Translations under genes and position numbers: made by a program
NCBI GenBank assembly: GCA_947626775.1
Contig: CANQTL010000006.1
Span: 39,466-103,465, forward strand
Direction: 5' to 3'
Length of the DNA stretch: 64,000 nucleotides
DNA from: an uncultured Lachnospiraceae bacterium
Lineage (GTDB): Bacteria; Bacillota; Clostridia; Lachnospirales; Lachnospiraceae
In this document: one piece after another, positions 52,689-58,671 of the stretch
Layout: the number at the start of each line of letters is the position of its first letter
Position numbering within the stretch: the first letter of the stretch is position 1
Notes under the pieces: generated by a model
Database searches by the model: none
Told to the model about the DNA's origin: nothing
What the model saw: only the letters and a program-made list of their open reading frames with translations

Positions 52689-53248
52689 TCAATCAGAATT
52701 CAGGCCAGTTTTATAAGGGAACGGAGAGCCTGAAGAACTATGGCTCTAACGCGGCGGGAAAGAAAGACAAGCTGGTAAAGTATGAATTTAATACGCATGA
52801 TGAGCAAGGCAACAAGGTCATGGATAAAATGTCAAGGGAAGAAACCCTGCAAACCATGAAAGAAATCCGATCACAGTATGAAGATGATGTGATCGTGGAG
52901 TTTTCCGGCGATGGCATGGCGGCTCTGGTGGAAGGCAAAAACAGCGGAAATCTTGATGCGATCATGCAGAAAAGAATGGCGCAGAGAGTGATTCCTGATG
53001 ACATGGTAACACAGCTTGAGGGTACATATCAGAAAGTTTCAGACAGTGATTTAGATCGTATGAAAGCGACATGGCACAGCAAACTCAGGGAAGCGTCGCC
53101 GGATGTATGCGATGAATTGGACAGTCTTATGGCTCGCATTTTTGACCATGCAGTCAACCACAGAAACGACGATAAAAACTTTGGCGATGAATTTATAAAA
53201 CTGGTACAGAAAGCAGAAGCGGCAGTCGCAGGGTATGCCGAAAGATAG
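52676..53248 (+). CDS. Hypothetical protein (190 aa)
   Basis: Cytoplasmic-looking, charged, largely helical protein starting MSTMINQNSGQFYKGTESLK. No signal, membrane helix or recognised domain. The sequence REETLQTMKEIRSQYEDDVIV begins a helical core, and the C-terminal third is rich in Asp/Lys. GGAGGATAAGC precedes the ATG. Middle gene of a three-gene set (52539-54207) that ends in a lipoprotein. Function unknown. Confidence 0.65.
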   Translation: MSTMINQNSGQFYKGTESLKNYGSNAAGKKDKLVKYEFNTHDEQGNKVMDKMSREETLQTMKEIRSQYEDDVIVEFSGDGMAALVEGKNSGNLDAIMQKRMAQRVIPDDMVTQLEGTYQKVSDSDLDRMKATWHSKLREASPDVCDELDSLMARIFDHAVNHRNDDKNFGDEFIKLVQKAEAAVAGYAER

Positions 53249-53265
53249 ATACGGACGCAGACAAG

Positions 53266-54207
53266 GTGATGGAGGATCTTTCATCCAATGTACAAATTAA
53301 GGCCAACGACAAAAGGCAAAGATTGAAACAGCGATTAGCGGCGATACTGCCAATGCTATTTGTTTTGCTGATAACAGGGTGCGGAAATTCCAATGCTGTA
53401 GAAGATAAAGCAGGGACAAATATAAGGGAGGAGTTGCCGCCGGCTGTCAGCGCGGAAAGCGATGCGGAAGCGGGTAGTCAGGTAGCTGCGGGCGAATCCG
53501 TCGTCCAGAAACCGGAAACTTCCTCACAGGATACAGAACTTGCCGATATGGGCATACATAACAATGAACATAATATTTATATGGGAAAGTGTGAAGATGC
53601 TGAGATACGGATGATAATTACCAGAACAGAAGATGACTTATCAGCGGCTTATATAACCCGTGACGGCGCAGAAAATTTTTTTCAGGGAGAGTTAAAGGAG
53701 AATTCCGCAGAGTTTACGCTGAATAATGATACCGGCGATTATCTTAACATGGACATCAATACAGATGATATCGGTATCATCGGCATAGACGGGGTTGGGC
53801 AGATTTCTGGAAACAATGTTGTTTTTACGCTGAATCAGGATGTTTTTTTCCCAATAGGCGAGGATATCACAAATTATTATTCTTCGCTGGGATATGAGGC
53901 GAAGGACGCAGAGCGTTTTGCGGCAATGATAAAAGACTCCGTTGAGGATAAAACAGCATTTGCCAGGTTACTATCCTATCCCATATCAATTAATGACGGT
54001 AATCATAGCACTGTGATAGAAAATGAAGCAGCGATGGTGGAAGCATATGATGCGTTATTTGGACGGGACTTTAAAGAGCAAGTCGGGAATATGTTTACGA
54101 AGTATATGTTTGCAAACTATCAGGGAATATGTGTTGAAAACGGGATTCTATGGTTTATGAAAGAGTCTTCCGGAGATTATAAGATAACGGCTATTAACCT
54201 GCCATAA
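53266..54207 (+). CDS. Putative lipoprotein (313 aa); its 3' end is the prophage attachment site
   Basis: Exported lipoprotein: after ~25 charged residues a hydrophobic segment (AAILPMLFVLLITGCGN) ends in a lipobox Cys near residue 39. A Glu/Ser linker leads to a C-terminal beta-rich domain (NIYMGKCEDAEIRMIITRTE, MDINTDDIGIIGIDGVGQIS). No family recognised. The start is GTG 53266 or ATG 53269. The TAA stop (54205-54207) lies inside the 16-bp repeat that bounds the prophage, so integration leaves the protein intact. Confidence 0.7.
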   Translation: MMEDLSSNVQIKANDKRQRLKQRLAAILPMLFVLLITGCGNSNAVEDKAGTNIREELPPAVSAESDAEAGSQVAAGESVVQKPETSSQDTELADMGIHNNEHNIYMGKCEDAEIRMIITRTEDDLSAAYITRDGAENFFQGELKENSAEFTLNNDTGDYLNMDINTDDIGIIGIDGVGQISGNNVVFTLNQDVFFPIGEDITNYYSSLGYEAKDAERFAAMIKDSVEDKTAFARLLSYPISINDGNHSTVIENEAAMVEAYDALFGRDFKEQVGNMFTKYMFANYQGICVENGILWFMKESSGDYKITAINLP

Positions 54208-54216
54208 GTCTGTTCT
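54201..54216 (+). repeat. Left attachment repeat (attL-like)
   Basis: GCCATAAGTCTGTTCT, identical to 63551-63566. It contains the TAA stop codon of the lipoprotein gene. Confidence 0.7.
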
Positions 54217-54262
54217 GGTAAATTGCAACAATTATTTTAAAATTCATCATATTGCACAATAA

Positions 54263-54310
54263 AAAGCCCGGTTATAAAGCGCATCACTCCGATAATCGGG
54301 CTTTCTTTTG
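54263..54310 (+). terminator. Terminator inside the left end of the prophage
   Basis: AAAGCCCGGTTA (54263-54274) pairs with TAATCGGGCTTT (54293-54304) with one G-U, and TCTTTTG follows. It can stop transcripts from the lipoprotein gene and also those coming from the transposase side. Confidence 0.65.
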
Positions 54311-54374
54311 TCTATTTTTAACAACAGTGCTGCAGAGTAGATAGATATTTATGATACCATTCCTAACCCCAGCC

Positions 54375-54417
54375 GATTTTACATAAGGACATAACAAAAC
54401 ATGTCCTAAGTAAAATC
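54375..54417. repeat. Inverted repeat beside the IS30 transposase 3' end
   Basis: GATTTTACATAAGGACAT (54375-54392) and ATGTCCTAAGTAAAATC (54401-54417) form an imperfect hairpin (8 + 7 bp with a one-base bulge). It may be part of the IS30 end. A clear matching terminal repeat on the other side was not found; only GGCAGCC (54419-54425) recurs inverted near 55586. Confidence 0.4.
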
Positions 54418-54446
54418 AGGCAGCCCCTTCCCCATCTCCAGGGGGC

Positions 54447-55490
54447 CTATACCGAAACCTTTAACTTTTCCATCATCCCGTTGCTGCTAAGGCCGCCGAA
54501 GATACTCCGGGGATAGTTATTGATCCAGTCTTCGAGACGCTGCACATCCTGAGGCGCAACCCGGTCAAAACTGCCGCCCTTTGGATAGAACCGGCGCACC
54601 ATGCGGTTGATGTTCTCGTTAGTACCGCGTTCATAGGCGCTGTAGGGATGGCAATAAAAAAGAGTAGTGCGGTGCCTTTTCGTGATACAGCTTCTCTCTA
54701 TGCCGGCGCTGTCCAGAAACTCCACGCCATTGTCACAGGTAATTGTTTTGAATATTTCCCGAAAGGAACGGGATCCCATTTCTCTTTCCAGACGGTCCAG
54801 AGCACGGACCACGGAGACAGATTTTTTATCCGGGATCTTCCGTATGATCTCCCGTCTGGTCATGCGTTCCGAAAGAACAAGAAGACAGGACTTACCATTC
54901 TTCTGACCGCCAACGACGGTATCCATTTCCCAATGGCCGAAGTCTCTGCGCTGCATAATACTTTTTTCCCGCATTTCAATGCTGCGGCCCAGACGGTTAT
55001 TCAGAGAAACAGAGGATGCGGTACCGGAATCCTTTTTCTTCCGTTTCTTGTAAGGCAGATCCTTCCACGAAGTAGACCGGAAAAATCCCCGGTCATAGTA
55101 GTGGTAAATCGTCCGGGGACAGACAGAAGTATCAAAAGTAAATTGATGATCTGCAGCATAGCGGAGTAACGCCGCAGGAGAATACTTGTTATCTTTTACC
55201 ATGTGTTCTATGTAGGGTACCAGATCGGAAGCAGGAGAAAGCTTTAACTTCCGCCCGCGGTTAGAAAGATTTTTCCTGCTCATGAGCTGCGCATAATCGG
55301 CTTTATAGATATAGTGCTTTGCAAGCAGGGAGTCCAGCTGCTCCACAGTCCCCTTTTTGATTTCGTGATAGATGGTATGGTATCCATGACCAAGGGCTTC
55401 CGCGATCTGCTTCACAGTATATTTCTGTTTGAGCAGAATCTCGATCTGGTAACGCTCATGCTCCGTGATATAGTGGTAACTTTTAGGCAT
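54447..55490 (-). CDS. IS30-family transposase
   Basis: A 347-aa DDE transposase. An N-terminal HTH is visible (HYITEHERYQIEILLKQKYT, VKQIAEALGHGYHTIYHEIK). The catalytic triad is intact: HWEMDTVVG (D), TITCDNGVEF (D) and AYERGTNENINRMVRRFYPKG (E within the IS30 signature). It lies inside the att-like repeats of the filamentous element. IS30-type transposases are known to serve as integrases in some filamentous phages, so it may be the element's own integrase; it may equally be a passenger insertion. Its ribosome site is inside a hairpin (55493-55519). Confidence 0.93.
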   Translation of the reverse strand: MPKSYHYITEHERYQIEILLKQKYTVKQIAEALGHGYHTIYHEIKKGTVEQLDSLLAKHYIYKADYAQLMSRKNLSNRGRKLKLSPASDLVPYIEHMVKDNKYSPAALLRYAADHQFTFDTSVCPRTIYHYYDRGFFRSTSWKDLPYKKRKKKDSGTASSVSLNNRLGRSIEMREKSIMQRRDFGHWEMDTVVGGQKNGKSCLLVLSERMTRREIIRKIPDKKSVSVVRALDRLEREMGSRSFREIFKTITCDNGVEFLDSAGIERSCITKRHRTTLFYCHPYSAYERGTNENINRMVRRFYPKGGSFDRVAPQDVQRLEDWINNYPRSIFGGLSSNGMMEKLKVSV

Positions 55491-55492
55491 TT

Positions 55493-55519
55493 ATGACACC
55501 TCCTGAATGAGGGTGTCAT
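55493..55519 (-). promoter_or_regulatory. Hairpin sequestering the transposase ribosome-binding site
   Basis: ATGACACC (55493-55500) is repeated inverted as GGTGTCAT (55512-55519). The AGGAGGT of the transposase gene falls in the arm of this stem, 4 nt before the ATG. Transcripts entering from upstream would fold it and block translation, a known way of limiting transposition. Confidence 0.55.
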
Positions 55520-55526
55520 AAAAAAA

Positions 55527-55573
55527 GACCTTTATAAAGGGTATATAAACGCTGCGCGCCCTTTACAAAGGTC
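55527..55573 (-). terminator. Bidirectional terminator at the end of the phage transcript
   Basis: GACCTTTATAAAGGG (55527-55541) pairs with CCCTTTACAAAGGTC (55559-55573), 15 bp with one G-U, 17-nt loop. T-rich tracts lie on both sides (TTATTTTTAT on plus, TTTTTTTA on minus). It ends the minus-strand phage transcript ahead of the transposase. Confidence 0.7.
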
Positions 55574-55622
55574 TTATTTTTATGCGGCTGCCCGGCATGT
55601 TACAAAAAAAACAAGCGTCAAT

Positions 55623-55808
55623 CTACGTTCTGTCAATTTCCATTGCATGATCCAGAACAAAGTTGATCAGCTTTTCAGATAAAGTGCGGCCGCGGTAGGC
55701 ACAGACCACATCATAGACGTCCTGCGGAAGTGTGAAAAAAACCGTATGCCCCTCTGATCCGACAAGATGATAAATACCATCTTTATCAACATAAAAACCA
55801 TACATCAT
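55623..55808 (-). CDS. Hypothetical phage protein (61 aa)
   Basis: Starts MMYGFYVDKDGIYHLVGSEG; compact, mixed alpha/beta, no membrane helix. The ATG follows AAAGGAGTG with 5 nt spacing. Last small gene downstream of rep before the terminator, in the place where filamentous phages carry small regulatory genes. The sequence TLPQDVYDVVCAYRGRTLSE could be a small helical DNA-binding part, but no family is recognised. Confidence 0.6.
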   Translation of the reverse strand: MMYGFYVDKDGIYHLVGSEGHTVFFTLPQDVYDVVCAYRGRTLSEKLINFVLDHAMEIDRT

Positions 55809-55835
55809 AAATCACTCCTTTCATCACAAAATTGT

Positions 55836-55985
55836 CTATACATTAAAAATCACTCCTTTCCCAATCCTAAAAAGATTCATCAGGATCAGCATACAAAGGA
55901 CAGGCGAATGACCGATCAAGGCTCGGCATAATACAGGAAAATCAGGATCATAACAGAGACAGCCAATACATGGATCATCATTCAT
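55836..55985 (-). CDS. Small Cys-rich ORF (49 aa)
   Basis: Open frame from ATG 55985: MNDDPCIGCLCYDPDFPVLC at the start (four Cys in the first 20 residues), then a more hydrophobic end. The ribosome site (GGAAGTAG) is weak. It overlaps the leader of the next gene, where the sequence AAAGGAGTGATTT occurs twice (near 55811 and 55847). May be real or an accident of the AT-rich leader. Confidence 0.35.
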   Translation of the reverse strand: MNDDPCIGCLCYDPDFPVLCRALIGHSPVLCMLILMNLFRIGKGVIFNV

Positions 55986-55991
55986 AAAAAT

Positions 55992-56063
55992 CTACTTCCA
56001 TAACAAATACGAAATATAACCAAAAAAAATAATGCAGATAAAAACAAGAAAATTCATAATCAT
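55992..56063 (-). CDS. Tiny membrane protein (23 aa)
   Basis: ATG 56063 with GGCGG just upstream, also in-frame ATG 56057. The product is a single hydrophobic helix, NFLVFICIIFFGYISYLLW, ending in Lys. It directly follows the 29-aa ORF. Size and composition are like pVII/pIX-type minor coat proteins of filamentous phages, but the location (after rep) differs. Tentative. Confidence 0.4.
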   Translation of the reverse strand: MIMNFLVFICIIFFGYISYLLWK

Positions 56064-56068
56064 TCCGC

Positions 56069-56158
56069 CTAAAAATATCCAAAAAGAGCGCCAAAACCAA
56101 GCATAACTATAAAAACAAAAATGAAGAATAATAAATCTTCAAACAGATCAGACAACAT
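56069..56158 (-). CDS. Tiny membrane protein (29 aa)
   Basis: ATG 56158 is preceded by GGAGGTGATGGTTG, a very strong ribosome site, 15 nt after the rep stop. The product has a short acidic start (MLSDLFEDLL) and a hydrophobic helix (FFIFVFIVMLGFGALFGYF). Resembles small minor coat proteins of filamentous phages in size. The strong ribosome site makes translation likely. Confidence 0.55.
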   Translation of the reverse strand: MLSDLFEDLLFFIFVFIVMLGFGALFGYF

Positions 56159-56173
56159 CAACCATCACCTCCA

Positions 56174-57172
56174 TTAGTCAAACGGCATTTCTGCCTGTTC
56201 GTAATCTTCGACAGTGACAAAATGATCCGTGCTGTCGTACTCATCCATGTTCTTATATTCCTGCAGGCCCTTGGCCGTGAAGCGCTTCACACAGTGGATC
56301 CGGCGCTTAAAGGCGTCAAACGTTGCGCGGTGCTCCCTGAAGATATCCCGGTACTGCTCATTAAAGTCTACGTTAGAGAGGATATAGACCTTTGTATAAC
56401 AGGCGATCTTGTTGGCATACCGGCAGGGGAGTTCCAGCGGATACCCGTCAAGGTAGGTCAGCATCTCCTGAATCCGTATCGAATTATAGAACTCTTCAAA
56501 AACCAGCACGTCCTGTCCCTTGTAGCCGTCAAAGGGATACTTGTAATTCGTCACACGGTAGACGTTCTCGTAGCCGTAGCGTTCCATCACAGTGCGGGTC
56601 TTGCCCTCGCCGGTATCGCCCCACCAGTATTCGACCGTCAGTTCCCGGAACTTATTTTTAAATTCCTCTTCCCGGACTACCTGTCTGCAGCGTTCGATCT
56701 TGCTCATCTGCAGCATATAGGCCGGATGGCTTTCCAGAATGTCATAGTCGCTCAGGCCGTCCTTGATCATGCCGTAGAGCGCAGCCAGGTCGTTGCGCTT
56801 TCCCTGCTGCTCTTCGGGACAGACGCCGAACTCCTCAAAAGTATCGGGAAGGTTGGTCTCTTCTTTATCCGTGCCCTTATACTTTCCCTCTTTACGGACA
56901 TAATCGCGGTTCTCCTGCGTAGTGCCCCTGCAGTAGTCGATGTGGGCAGTCGGAAAGACCTTTTTTAAACGGGCGAAACGCGTGGGAGTGCTGCGGTAGA
57001 GAAACAGGTGCGTGTGATAAGTGCCCTTATGCCCGATTTCGTCGCACATGCACCAGTAGTCCAGATTTTTGATTGTGGAAAGGGCCGCCCTGATGTTGTC
57101 GTGGGAAAAACCGAACTTCTCCGGGTTATTGAACGTAAGAAGCCACTTCCGTGATTGTGTCCTGTCATCCAT
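56174..57172 (-). CDS. rep: CRESS-DNA-type replication initiator Rep (HUH endonuclease + SF3 helicase)
   Basis: A 332-aa rolling-circle initiator. Endonuclease: motif I WLLTFNNP (residues 10-17), motif II YHTHLFLY with metal-binding His53 and His55, motif III RDYVRKEG with catalytic Tyr91 and Lys94. Helicase: Walker A GDTGEGKT (185-192), Walker B VLVFEEF (222-228), motif C VYILSN with Asn267. This two-domain plan is that of circovirus/geminivirus Reps and related bacterial plasmids, not of Ff pII. Tyr91 should nick TAGTATT/AC in the stem-loop 159 nt upstream. It has only one catalytic Tyr, as in CRESS Reps. ATG 57172 with GGAGAG upstream. Confidence 0.93.
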   Translation of the reverse strand: MDDRTQSRKWLLTFNNPEKFGFSHDNIRAALSTIKNLDYWCMCDEIGHKGTYHTHLFLYRSTPTRFARLKKVFPTAHIDYCRGTTQENRDYVRKEGKYKGTDKEETNLPDTFEEFGVCPEEQQGKRNDLAALYGMIKDGLSDYDILESHPAYMLQMSKIERCRQVVREEEFKNKFRELTVEYWWGDTGEGKTRTVMERYGYENVYRVTNYKYPFDGYKGQDVLVFEEFYNSIRIQEMLTYLDGYPLELPCRYANKIACYTKVYILSNVDFNEQYRDIFREHRATFDAFKRRIHCVKRFTAKGLQEYKNMDEYDSTDHFVTVEDYEQAEMPFD

Positions 57173-57260
57173 TTATCCATACTCTCCATACTTCTTTTAC
57201 ACTGAACGGAATACCGTATTAAATTGAATATTTGCGACAGAAGTTGTGCTGCTACAGCAT

Positions 57261-57324
57261 TTTGCTACAACTTTGCTACAACAAAAAACGTGATAAACAC
57301 GGGGGAAAACACATTTTGCTACAA
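57261..57324 (-). repeat. Rep-binding iterons (three copies)
   Basis: TTTGCTACAA (plus strand) occurs exactly at 57261-57270, 57272-57281 and 57315-57324; a partial copy (GCTACAG) lies at 57251. The last copy ends 6 nt from the origin stem-loop. Tandem iterons next to the hairpin are typical of CRESS-DNA origins. Confidence 0.75.
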
Positions 57325-57330
57325 ATTACA

Positions 57331-57369
57331 GAAGTGCCTAAAGGGTAATACTAGGCCTTTAGGCACTTC
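57331..57369 (-). other. Rolling-circle origin stem-loop with nonanucleotide TAGTATTAC
   Basis: A perfect 14-bp stem (57331-57344 with 57356-57369; minus strand GAAGTGCCTAAAGG / CCTTTAGGCACTTC) encloses an 11-nt loop, CCTAGTATTAC on the minus strand. TAGTATTAC is the circovirus form of the conserved CRESS-DNA nonanucleotide, which Rep nicks between positions 7 and 8. It is in the same orientation as rep and next to iterons. Confidence 0.88.
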
Positions 57370-57597
57370 GCAGGCCCCGGCAAAGACCTTATCCGGGCGC
57401 TGCGGGCGGCCGCCCCGGTTAACCCTCCGACATGCTCCGGGTATTCCCGCGGCGGCCTGCCGCAGCTGGATCCAGTCATGCCGCGCTCTGCCGTCGGCCC
57501 GCCGCCCCATGGGACCCGCCGCACGGCAGCCGTCCGATGGACGGACGCTTGGTACAAAGGGCACGCCAGAGGAAAGGGCAGGGCGGCAGCGCAGAGC
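57370..57597 (-). other. GC-rich structured non-coding region (candidate packaging or complementary-strand signal)
   Basis: 228 bp between the origin and the Zot stop codon, strongly GC-rich, with several short GC palindromes (GGGCGGCCGCCC near 57405, CCGCGGCGGCC near 57449). No gene with a ribosome site is seen on either strand. In filamentous phages the packaging hairpin and the minus-strand origin lie in the intergenic region beside the main origin, so this is the best candidate here. Confidence 0.45.
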
Positions 57598-58347
57598 CTA
57601 CCCGTCCCCGCCGGCGTCCTGGACCCGGCCGGTACCGGAGAAGATCTTGTAGGAATCGTAAAAGTTATAGAACCGCTCCGCGGTGAAAAAGGTGCTTTTC
57701 ATCCTGGCATCCTTCCCCTTGATGCTGTAGTTCTTCTGGATGCAGACGAAGAGCTTCCCGCCGGCGAGGAAACCGAGGAGCTTACCCAGAAACTTATAGT
57801 TATTAACAAGGCGGTGCTCATACTCCGTCTGCAGGATGCCCCTGATCTGTTTGTCGATGCTCTTATCATCCTGGGCGATCAGAAAACACTCATAGCCATA
57901 CTTACGGTGCTGCCGGAAAAACTGGACCCATGCCAGGCGGTCCTTCCGGTTCCAGCTGCGGGAGTTAAACAGGTAGTCATCGGCGCACTCGTCCAGAACA
58001 AGCAGCGTCTGATGCTCGATGATCTGGCCCCGGCGGTTGGTCTTATGGAACTGCAGGGCGAAGTTTTTAAGGCCCTCTATGTACAAAAAGACGTCGGGCG
58101 GGGATCCCGTGACCTTATGCTCTGTGTTGCGGTGGGTGCCGATGGCGTTATAGTTCCAGTACTCCGGGGGCATATAGATAAAATGTCCCAGCTTCCCCGG
58201 GTGCTTCCTGTTGAACCGCTCAAAGTACCGCTCGTTAATCTCAAAGTTAGCAATGACATTTTTCCCTTTTTTCAAGGACTTGTAGATTACCTGGGCCATG
58301 TGCAGACTCTTCCCGTTGCCGGGTCTGCCCGAGTAGAAGTTGATCAT
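57598..58347 (-). CDS. Zot/pI-type filamentous phage assembly ATPase
   Basis: A 249-aa protein of the Zonula-occludens-toxin family, the inovirus hallmark. Walker A GRPGNGKS (residues 7-14), Walker B LLVLDECADD (115-124), and a downstream ECFLIAQDDKSIDKQIRG stretch typical of Zot. It is an inner-membrane motor that extrudes the virion; here only a weakly hydrophobic segment (LLGFLAGGKLFVCI, ~190-203) could contact the membrane, and there is no long extracytoplasmic domain. ATG with GGAGGAACTGG upstream. It is the last gene before the origin region and follows the pIII/pVI-like genes, as gene I does in Ff phages. Confidence 0.93.
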   Translation of the reverse strand: MINFYSGRPGNGKSLHMAQVIYKSLKKGKNVIANFEINERYFERFNRKHPGKLGHFIYMPPEYWNYNAIGTHRNTEHKVTGSPPDVFLYIEGLKNFALQFHKTNRRGQIIEHQTLLVLDECADDYLFNSRSWNRKDRLAWVQFFRQHRKYGYECFLIAQDDKSIDKQIRGILQTEYEHRLVNNYKFLGKLLGFLAGGKLFVCIQKNYSIKGKDARMKSTFFTAERFYNFYDSYKIFSGTGRVQDAGGDG

Positions 58348-58371
58348 AACCAGTTCCTCCTTTCAAACTTC

Positions 58372-58659
58372 CTACTTCCCTGCGGTTGTGACGCCGCCGG
58401 CGAGAGCCCCGGTGACGCTCTTAGCAAGGCTGACGACGTAATCCAGCACGATTTTCTTCACGACGATAAAGACGTAGTAGGCTACCATGCAGTCAAGCCA
58501 GCCCAGCAGCATGGTCGAACAGATATCAAAGGGCACGAACCAGTTGAGGGTCGGCAGGAAGTCCACGTCGTAGACGATCCCGTCGATCACCTGGCGGAAC
58601 GGGTCATCCGGCAGGAGCTCAAAGACTGCCATAAAAAGCATCTTGATCAAATTTAACAT
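58372..58659 (-). CDS. pVI-like phage membrane protein (95 aa)
   Basis: Small protein with about two or three hydrophobic segments (LIKMLFMAVFELL; ICSTMLLGWLDCMVAYYVFI; VSLAKSVTGALAGG). Position between the pIII-like and Zot genes and size are those of minor coat protein pVI, which with pIII caps the virion. AGGGGGTGAT precedes the ATG. Sequence similarity to pVI is not evident; the call rests on position and topology. Confidence 0.65.
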   Translation of the reverse strand: MLNLIKMLFMAVFELLPDDPFRQVIDGIVYDVDFLPTLNWFVPFDICSTMLLGWLDCMVAYYVFIVVKKIVLDYVVSLAKSVTGALAGGVTTAGK

Positions 58660-58671
58660 GAAATCACCCCC

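Noticed and set aside
54417..55594. GGCAGCC inverted copies as IS30 terminal repeats
   Set aside because: Only 7 bp match and the surrounding bases diverge, far shorter than usual IS30 ends, so the IS boundaries are left undefined.
57478..58656. A 392-codon plus-strand open frame across zot and the pVI-like gene
   Set aside because: It is antisense to two genes with clear motifs and ribosome sites, and its product shows no family features. The openness follows from codon bias on the other strand.
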